Part shown: positions 51,147-57,098 of the stretch, piece after piece | Position numbering within the stretch: position 1 is the stretch's first letter | Layout: each line of letters begins with the position of its first letter | Assembly (NCBI GenBank): GCA_009840285.1 | Contig: VXOF01000081.1 | Span: forward strand, 1 to 57,098 | DNA from: Nitrospira sp. SB0662_bin_26 | GTDB lineage: Bacteria > Nitrospirota > Nitrospiria > Nitrospirales > UBA8639 | DNA length: 57,098 nucleotides | Reading direction: 5' to 3' | Program-made: the position numbers and the translations under genes | Notes under the pieces: generated by a model | The model's input: only the letters and a program-made list of their open reading frames with translations | Databases searched by the model: none | What the model was told of the DNA's origin: nothing

Positions 51147-51288
51147 GGAACCTCTGATTTAGTGCACTATCGGGCGCATGGCTGCGTTGCGTCCTCGCTC
51201 AACCCTCACCTATCTCTCTGATAAGCCTCGGGTTTCGCTCCGGGACGCCTTGCCCTGCATCCCGCTATCACAATAAATCAGAGGTTCC
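51147..51288. repeat. MITE-like element with 15-bp inverted ends
   Basis: GGAACCTCTGATTTA (51147-51161) and its exact complement (51274-51288) bracket about 142 bp without a gene. The right end abuts the stop of the HtrA gene. The inner part is GC-rich with CGTTGCGTCCTCGCTC-type sequence seen in dispersed repeats of many bacteria. Confidence 0.65.
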
Positions 51289-52839
51289 TTAGTTTCCGCC
51301 GATCGACAGGAAGAGCGTGGAACGGCCTCGTCTGAGAAGAACCAGGACCGCATCGTCTTCGTCGAGCCGGCTGGTGACGCGATCGAAATCGTCCGTATCC
51401 GCGATGGCGATCCGGTTGATTTCCATGATGACGTCGTCTTTTCGTATCCCGGCCCGGGCTGCACGGCTGTCGGGCTGGACCTTCATGACGCGGACCCCTT
51501 TGTTGCCGTCAGACCGTTCTGACGCCACCGATTCGACCGTCAAACCCGACAGGGCATGATGTTCCCCGACGGTACCCACTTCGCCGGTCCCGGCCATATC
51601 CTTGGGCATCAGTCCGATGACGACGGTCAGGCGCTTCTTGTTGCCTTCACGCAGAATCTCCACATCCAACTTGGTTTCGGGAGGCGTCTCGGCTACGTAG
51701 GTACGTAGCTTGGTCGAGTTCCCGACCGCACGCCCGTCGTATTCGCGAATGATGTCACCCCGTTGAAACCGGGCATCTTCCGCGGGACTCCCCTCGACCA
51801 CGTCGGTGACCAGGGCGCCTTTGGTCTCCGTGGTTTCAAATTGTTTCGCCAGGTCGGGAGTCAGGTCCTGGATGGACACGCCGAGCCAACCCCGGACCAT
51901 TTTGCCGTAAACTTTCAAACTCTGCGCCACCCCTTTGGCCATGTTGCTCGGGATGGCGAAACCGATACCCATATACCCGCCGCTCCGGCTGAAGATGGCC
52001 GTGTTGATGCCGATCAGTTCCCCTCGGACGTTCACCAAAGCCCCGCCGGAGTTCCCGGGGTTGATGGCCGCATCGGTTTGAATAAAATCCTCGTAGTCGG
52101 CAATACCCACGTTGGCCCTTCCCACGGCACTGATAATACCCATGGTCACGGTCTGGTTCAGGCCGAAGGGATTTCCCACGGCCACGACCATCTCCCCCAC
52201 CTCCAACGTGCCGGAATCACCCCAGGAGAGAAACGGCAACCCCGACGCATCAATTTTCAATATGGCCAAGTCGGTCTTGGGATCGGTCCCGATCAATTCC
52301 GCCTCGAATTTCCGTTGATCGCCCAACACCACCTGAATTTCATCGCCCTCGGCCACCACGTGATTGTTCGTGACGATATAGCCGTCGGGATTGACGATGA
52401 CCCCGGACCCCATGCCTTGTTGCCGGCGTCTCGGCGCTTGGCGACGTTCCTCCCTGAATCGGTCTCCAAAAAATTTCCGAAAGAAGGGGTCGTCAAAAAA
52501 CGGGGAATGAGGAAACGGAGAACTTCGCGGGGCGGTCGTCTTCACGATTGAGATATTGACCACCGCGGGCGTGACTTTCTTGGCAATCGCGATCAGGTGC
52601 CGGTTGAAACCGAGGAGGTCTTCGCTCGTGGCGGAAGGAGAAAAGGCAGCCGGTTGAGCCATGGGGGCTTGCGCAAGCAGCTCAGGGGGCGCAACCTGTT
52701 CTTCCGAAGCTTGAATGGCCGTGGGCGGCTGAAAGAACGTCGCACTCGCGCCCAACGCCAGGCACACACAGATAAAACTCCCGATCGCCAGGACGACGGG
52801 GTTCTTCAAGACGGAATTCAGGGACCCTTGTTCTCGCAT
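51289..52839 (-). CDS. degQ: HtrA/DegQ-type periplasmic serine protease
   Basis: A 516-residue protease-chaperone. An N-terminal signal anchor is followed by a trypsin-like domain with His160 (VTNNHVV), Asp190 (TDLAILKI) and Ser264 ([11 protein letters not shown]), then two PDZ domains in the C-terminal 220 residues. It degrades or holds misfolded envelope proteins. The long N-terminal linker is Pro/Ala-rich. Length and motif order are normal. Confidence 0.93.
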   Translation of the reverse strand: MREQGSLNSVLKNPVVLAIGSFICVCLALGASATFFQPPTAIQASEEQVAPPELLAQAPMAQPAAFSPSATSEDLLGFNRHLIAIAKKVTPAVVNISIVKTTAPRSSPFPHSPFFDDPFFRKFFGDRFREERRQAPRRRQQGMGSGVIVNPDGYIVTNNHVVAEGDEIQVVLGDQRKFEAELIGTDPKTDLAILKIDASGLPFLSWGDSGTLEVGEMVVAVGNPFGLNQTVTMGIISAVGRANVGIADYEDFIQTDAAINPGNSGGALVNVRGELIGINTAIFSRSGGYMGIGFAIPSNMAKGVAQSLKVYGKMVRGWLGVSIQDLTPDLAKQFETTETKGALVTDVVEGSPAEDARFQRGDIIREYDGRAVGNSTKLRTYVAETPPETKLDVEILREGNKKRLTVVIGLMPKDMAGTGEVGTVGEHHALSGLTVESVASERSDGNKGVRVMKVQPDSRAARAGIRKDDVIMEINRIAIADTDDFDRVTSRLDEDDAVLVLLRRGRSTLFLSIGGN

Positions 52840-53078
52840 CTTACCTTCCTCATTGTTACTTGAAAATCTTCGAACGACCGACGACGAGATTATACCATAC
52901 GCCCGGCGCTGACAAATGTTCCCTCATGTCAGCCTCTCCCGAAGGGTACGCGTTCTGCGTGGCGAAGAACGTGTGTTATCTAATCAATTCCCACGTGCCG
53001 CCGGAACGATTCCGAACGCACGTCGATACACAACACCAGTTGCGCGCGCGGGCGCGCTTCGAGCGGTGATACGATGCC

Positions 53079-54527
53079 TCAGTGCGTCGTAAGTCTTTGG
53101 ACAATGTCGGCCCGAAAGAAGTCTTCGTAGGCCTCAAGCCACACCGGACCGTGTTGGTCCGGAGGAAAGGCATCCAGCCATTCCAACACCGTGCGCGCAT
53201 CGTCCGAAGATAGATCGAGCATCTCGAGCGGCGACATTTCCAACACCTGAGCGAGGTGAAACAGCCGCCAGGCATCACGGCAAATGGCCCGTTTTACGGG
53301 GTCCACGGCATGTGCGCCCCCACTCATCCTTTTTGTGTATTCATCCGAACGCTCTTGCCAATAGGCAACCAGCGCCGGCACGGTGCCGTCAATCCCCCAC
53401 TCCAGCCGGCAGGCCGCCTGCGTCAATTCGGCTTCGTAGACCAGCCGCACCGCCAGATACTGGACAGAATCGACCGGATGTTTGCGTTGTGCCTGATACG
53501 CGGAATTCGTCTCCAGCCAGCGAACGAACCGGGTCCACCCCGGCAATTGGGACAACTGGCGGGCGAGGTAATCGCTCCAATTCGCCTCGGGCACGCCCAG
53601 ACGACGCAAGCTCGACGCAATCGCATCCTCGGGCTCAGACGGCAGTTCGCTGATTTTTTGTTGGAATTGTCGAATGCCTTCAAACCGGTGGGACTGATCG
53701 TGTTGCGCCAAATCCCGCCAGGCTGCATAGAATCCCCCGTACCTACCCGGCATTTCCCAGCCAGCCAAGCCTTCGTCGACAAACGCCGCCAACCATTTGA
53801 TGAGCTGGTTATTGATCTCCTCGACAAGCGTCGTGCCGGCAAGGACATCCACCCAATCGCTGACGGTGCGCTGGGCTGGCAAGGCTACATCGCTAGGGAC
53901 ATGTGATGCGTCCGATGCGCCGGGGCTCGCCTGCCTGCCACGCTCGCCGCCGGACAACCCCAAGACAGACAAGATGACCTGCCACAGGTTGGTTGCATAC
54001 GCCGCCTCGGGATGATCCCGGCAATGCTCACATTCCCGGATTGTGCGTTCGATGATCCGTTGTACTGATTCGTCCGGCAGGTCTTGCCGAAATCGCTTCG
54101 TGGCGCCTTCCTCACCGAGTTTCCATTCCAACAGCGCGGGCTCCAACGCCTCGAATCCATACACCACGTGCAACCGCCATACTTCCTCGACCGTGATTTC
54201 CCGACTCCCGACCATGACTGTCCGGACTTGTTCCGACCGAGGACCCACGCGCGCTATCGCCCTTCGGAGTCCATCGCCGGTGATCCGTCCCGCGCGGTAG
54301 AACGCACGATATTCCGCATTGGGCAGGTACCCGCGACCGCCGAGCAGGCGTAGGCCTTTCCGTACGGCCTGATCGAATGGCAGATACTCCAAACCGTGCA
54401 TGGGATTTTGGGACACCATGATCTGCATGGGCCAAAACGGGGGGATCGGTTCGCTGGCCTTGGTCACCGTCTCCCGGACCCGATCACGTTCTTCCCGGGA
54501 AAGCACCTGTATCGACGTGAGGCTCAT
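53079..54527 (-). CDS. N-terminal half of a DabA-like (DUF2309) protein
   Basis: A 482-residue protein starting at MSLTSIQVLSREERDRV. It carries the DUF2309 N-terminal pattern (VSQNPMHGLEYLPFDQAV and AFYRAGRITGDGLRRAI). DabA proteins are usually 800-1000 residues; the C-terminal half with the beta-carbonic-anhydrase-like zinc ligands is missing, and no continuation follows downstream. It is either a truncated relic or half of a split DabA. A NuoL/DabB-like gene lies 2 kb away, so a bicarbonate-accumulation role is possible. A longer frame to 54620 is less likely. Confidence 0.7.
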   Translation of the reverse strand: MSLTSIQVLSREERDRVRETVTKASEPIPPFWPMQIMVSQNPMHGLEYLPFDQAVRKGLRLLGGRGYLPNAEYRAFYRAGRITGDGLRRAIARVGPRSEQVRTVMVGSREITVEEVWRLHVVYGFEALEPALLEWKLGEEGATKRFRQDLPDESVQRIIERTIRECEHCRDHPEAAYATNLWQVILSVLGLSGGERGRQASPGASDASHVPSDVALPAQRTVSDWVDVLAGTTLVEEINNQLIKWLAAFVDEGLAGWEMPGRYGGFYAAWRDLAQHDQSHRFEGIRQFQQKISELPSEPEDAIASSLRRLGVPEANWSDYLARQLSQLPGWTRFVRWLETNSAYQAQRKHPVDSVQYLAVRLVYEAELTQAACRLEWGIDGTVPALVAYWQERSDEYTKRMSGGAHAVDPVKRAICRDAWRLFHLAQVLEMSPLEMLDLSSDDARTVLEWLDAFPPDQHGPVWLEAYEDFFRADIVQRLTTH

Positions 54528-54710
54528 GATGCGACGTGTATCGTATGGGGCATAAAAAAGCCAACCTATCAGGTTGGCGTGTACTGTACCCACCCTACAC
54601 CGTAGAAGGCATGCACCCAACCGGCCACGGCACTGATCTTACTTCCGTCGAGATCTTTATACCAACGTTCGGCACCCGGCACAACTGCTATCTGCTCGAC
54701 GGCAAGAAAA

Positions 54711-55610
54711 TCACCCGAAGACTTTATCTGTCGCGGACTCGGAAATGGCCATGACGGCCGGATGATCCAAACGGCGCTCAACGGTAATGCCATAGAAGCG
54801 TTGCCTGACTCCCGTGATGAGTCCCACTTTTCGGACTTGATTCTGCCGGGCTATTTCCGACTCAACGACCGAAGAGCCGGGAAACAGCCCGTGGCCTTCC
54901 CGGGCGAACGCTTGCATCGTGGCCCCATCTTCAAACTCCCCGACAATGAAAGGCTCTATGCCATGTTTTCGAAACCAATCATCCAGACCCCGTCTGAGCA
55001 TGGAATCGGGCGCGGGCAACAGAAACGGCGCCCCATCCAATGACCGTGGAAACCTCCGTTGGTAGTGAGAAGCCAAGCGTTCGGGTCCGAAGAGTGTCAC
55101 TCCCGATTCCCCGAGCAGATGGGCATGAGCTTCGATACTGACGGTGGGCGGGACCGGGGTGTCCGTTAAGACAATGTCCAGTGCGTGCAGAGCCAGTTCC
55201 CCCAACAACCGCTCCAGGCGACCTTCCCAGCACACGATTTTCATATGCTCGAACTGTTTGTATGCAGCCTTCAGCAGTTTATAGGCCACCATTTTGGGGA
55301 CGTCTTCCGCAATGCCGACTACCAGCCGCACGGGGCGTTGGGTTCCATAGCCTTTCAATGTACTCGTTAATTCTCTGCCGAGCGAAAAAATTTCATCCGC
55401 GTAACGGTAGACCACTTTTCCGACGTCCGTCAGAACCAGTTTACGGCCTATGCGAGAAAACAGTTTTTCGCCTATCGCGTCTTCAAGCGCGCGCAATTGA
55501 GCACTCAGGGCGGGCTGCGACAAGGTCAGCACCTCGCGGGCCTTCTTAATGGATCCTTCCCGGGCAATCACCCAAAAATAGAGCAGATGATGGTAGTTGA
55601 GCCAACCCAC
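54711..55610 (-). CDS. nhaR: LysR-family regulator, NhaR-like
   Basis: A 299-residue regulator. The N-terminal helix-turn-helix (NYHHLLYFWVIAREGSIKKA and LTLSQPALSAQLRALED) is characteristic of the NhaR subgroup; the rest is a LysR ligand-binding domain. NhaR activates Na/H antiporter genes. Here it probably controls the neighbouring DabA/NuoL-type genes. It is divergent from a small secreted protein gene; the AT-rich 120-bp gap between them should hold the operator. Confidence 0.9.
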   Translation of the reverse strand: MGWLNYHHLLYFWVIAREGSIKKAREVLTLSQPALSAQLRALEDAIGEKLFSRIGRKLVLTDVGKVVYRYADEIFSLGRELTSTLKGYGTQRPVRLVVGIAEDVPKMVAYKLLKAAYKQFEHMKIVCWEGRLERLLGELALHALDIVLTDTPVPPTVSIEAHAHLLGESGVTLFGPERLASHYQRRFPRSLDGAPFLLPAPDSMLRRGLDDWFRKHGIEPFIVGEFEDGATMQAFAREGHGLFPGSSVVESEIARQNQVRKVGLITGVRQRFYGITVERRLDHPAVMAISESATDKVFG

Positions 55611-55733
55611 GATATAAAATTATACATCTAATTTTTGGATACTTCAATTCATTATTATTTATTTGTTTTATTAACAATTATGGTTATTAATAGATTATCG
55701 GTTGATGAACATAGAACAAGAAAGGAGGACGAC

Positions 55734-56090
55734 ATGAAAACCTTAATCTCCGTGATTTCAACTTTCGTGCTGTGTGTGGGACTCACGTTACCCGGATTTG
55801 CGGCGGATGGCCCCGTTCCCGGCGGACCCCTCGCAGGAGAGGCCATAGCGCAATCCGTCGAATTTCACAAAATAGCCATTCAGGGCCACCAGGACAGAGC
55901 GGGCGTGCTTGAGCAAAAAATCCAAAATTTGGAAAACCGGCTGGACATGTTCAAGAACTCCTACCGGGATCCCAAAGGATTTCGAAGCGCCAGTTGGAAA
56001 AGAATGGTAGGGGCGTGGCGCGGGGAACTGAAGGAGATTCGGCAACACATTGTCTGGCATGAAGAACAAATTGCCTTGTTGAAAGCATGA
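55734..56090 (+). CDS. Small secreted coiled-coil protein
   Basis: A 118-residue protein. The start at 55734 is chosen because AAGGAGG lies 5 bases upstream and it begins a clean signal peptide (MKTLISVISTFVLCVGLTL). The mature part is a long helix (ISLEQKIQNLENRLDMFKNSYRD region). A perfect terminator follows. The function is unknown; it is probably periplasmic. Confidence 0.75.
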   Translation: MKTLISVISTFVLCVGLTLPGFAADGPVPGGPLAGEAIAQSVEFHKIAIQGHQDRAGVLEQKIQNLENRLDMFKNSYRDPKGFRSASWKRMVGAWRGELKEIRQHIVWHEEQIALLKA

Positions 56091-56156
56091 ACAAGAGCGA
56101 GTGCCGATCAGAGGCCCAACCGGCGTCATAGAAACACGTCCGGCCGGCAGGCATGG

Positions 56157-56197
56157 GAGGGAGACCGGGACCACGTCCCGGTCTCCCTCTTTTTTTA
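56157..56197 (+). terminator. Strong Rho-independent terminator
   Basis: A perfect 15-bp stem (GAGGGAGACCGGGAC at 56157-56171 with 56175-56189) and a 3-base loop are followed by a run of eight or so T. It ends the small secreted protein gene. Confidence 0.9.
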
Positions 56198-56244
56198 TGG
56201 GGAAAATCCGCAACCGGCGTAGAGGGAGGCAGGAGATTCTGCGG

Positions 56245-56394
56245 GAAAATTGTTGTTCGCCCATCGCGTCTTCAAGCGCGCAATTGGGCGCTCAGCGCGT
56301 GGGAGAACGTCGGCATTTCGCCGGCCTGCTTCATGGATCCTGCCCAGGCACCCACCCGGAAAGAGAGCAAATGATGGCAGTTCAGCCAGTCCAT
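56245..56394 (-). pseudogene. Decayed partial copy of the nhaR 5' end
   Basis: Reading leftward from ATG at 56394 gives MDWLNCHHLLSFRVGAWAG and later HALSAQLRA, clearly matching the start of the intact nhaR at 55610. A 2-bp deletion after the LRA codons shifts the frame, and the copy then ends. The AT-rich sequence upstream of both copies is also alike. It is a duplicated fragment next to the NuoL-like gene. Confidence 0.75.
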
Positions 56395-56659
56395 GACTTG
56401 AAACCAGACATTAAAATGTAGATGATTGGATAAAGAATTATTTATTTGCCCATGCAGGAGATCCAGATTATTACATGCAGCCATTGAGAAACACACTTCC
56501 ACGTAAGTAGAAAAGAACACGAAGCCCATGCACGTACCTCATCTTCCCCCTTCTTTGGCACAGACCAAAGCATGAAGAGACGTGTGACCGAACTTAGCCG
56601 TTTTCGTTGGAAAAGACCGTCATGATCGGCAGCCTTGTCCGTTTGCCAGAAAGCACTCG

Positions 56660-57098
56660 ATGACGACGACGGCGATCCTCATTCCCCTTCTTCCGTTGTT
56701 TGCCGGAGTAGTGATCAGTGTTCTCGGCAAACGGTTCGTCTCGTATGTGCCCACCATAGGAATCAGCGCCACGGTCGGCGCCGGCATCCTTTCTATTGTG
56801 ACGTTGTACTCCGTCAGCTCGGGCGAGCCTTTTCGGGTGACCCTCTGGCCGCTCCAGGACGATGGTTCCTCGTTTTTCACGTTCGGCATGCTGGTTGACC
56901 GGCTCACGGCCGTGATGATGGTCCTGATCACCGGCGTCAGCACCGTGATTCACGTGTTTTCCGTTCGTTATCTCCGAGGTGATTCCGGCTATGCCCGATT
57001 CTTCGCGTTACTCGGCTTCATAACCTTTGTCATCCTCGCGCTTGTTTCCAGTCCGAACCTCCTGATGCTGTTTGTCTTCTGGCAGTTGTTGAGTTGGG
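56660..57098 (+). CDS. NuoL-like antiporter subunit (DabB or MrpA type), 3' end outside window
   Basis: The frame from ATG at 56660 runs off the window. The 146 visible residues (MTTTAILIPLLPLFAGVV, and FGMLVDRLTAVMMVLITGVSTVIHVFSVRYL) match the N-terminal half of NuoL-type proteins. Placed near nhaR and a DabA half-gene, DabB or an Mrp subunit is more likely than complex I itself, because a full nuoL is present elsewhere. The decayed nhaR copy sits just upstream. Confidence 0.75.
   Translation, partial: MTTTAILIPLLPLFAGVVISVLGKRFVSYVPTIGISATVGAGILSIVTLYSVSSGEPFRVTLWPLQDDGSSFFTFGMLVDRLTAVMMVLITGVSTVIHVFSVRYLRGDSGYARFFALLGFITFVILALVSSPNLLMLFVFWQLLSW

Overview
The window looks like a chromosomal segment of a Nitrospirota bacterium, most likely a Nitrospira-like nitrite oxidiser. 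The evidence is a long complex I operon with two nuoM genes, the repeat families seen in the intergenic DNA, a NorD/CbbO-type VWA protein, an ECF transporter and a Dab-type NuoL/DUF2309 locus. The taxonomic call is inference from gene content, since no rRNA or marker gene for phylogeny is present. Most of the window is fairly GC-rich. One AT-richer island at 47.8-51.0 kb is clearly an inserted element.

Layout. 1-3.2 kb: accessory or defence DNA with an ImmA/IrrE protease and DUF4411 PIN-like pair, then a HEPN-like protein and a SIR2-like protein downstream of mdh. 3.2-11.2 kb: mdh, a VWA (NorD-like) protein, a Bfd-type ferredoxin with a promoter and Fur-box-like site, an S9 peptidase and a secreted protein built of 101-residue repeats. 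11.2-16.6 kb: an ECF vitamin-type transporter whose S component and two ATPases are one polypeptide, then a DUF4212/SSS symporter pair. 16.6-24.5 kb: a divergent ergothioneine-type locus. egtB and an unusual solute-binding-protein/autotransporter fusion run leftward; a betaine-type ABC importer, egtD and an egtE-like gene run rightward. 24.5-28.9 kb: a voltage-gated cation channel with an acidic filter, glutamate formiminotransferase, DsrE2/TusA sulfur-transfer proteins, a degenerate metallo-beta-lactamase-fold protein, a YdeI-like protein and a RelE-type toxin-antitoxin pair with striking palindromes and 8-bp iterons upstream.

29.0-43.1 kb is one long leftward nuo operon: nuoA, nuoB, a small secreted repeat protein, nuoC, nuoD, nuoG, nuoI, nuoJ, nuoK, nuoL, nuoM, nuoM, nuoN. 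nuoE, nuoF and nuoH are absent from it. 43.4-47.8 kb: a secreted Ca-binding-like protein, a PriA homologue that has lost its helicase motifs, and two uncharacterised genes. 47.78-50.98 kb: a complete IS1595-family transposon with 23-bp inverted ends and a perfect 8-bp target duplication. It carries passenger genes (a GT25 glycosyltransferase and three small proteins) plus a tRNA-like structure and a second structured RNA candidate. 51.0-57.1 kb: an mnhB remnant, a MITE-like repeat, an HtrA/DegQ protease, an N-terminal half of DabA (DUF2309), an NhaR-type LysR regulator, a small secreted protein, a decayed partial copy of nhaR and the start of a NuoL-like (DabB/MrpA-type) gene that leaves the window.

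The most notable observations are the passenger-carrying IS1595 transposon with its RNA elements, the six-repeat secreted protein translationally coupled inside the complex I operon, the ergothioneine locus with a built-in ABC importer and an SBP-autotransporter fusion, the SIR2/HEPN-like pair and the helicase-dead PriA.
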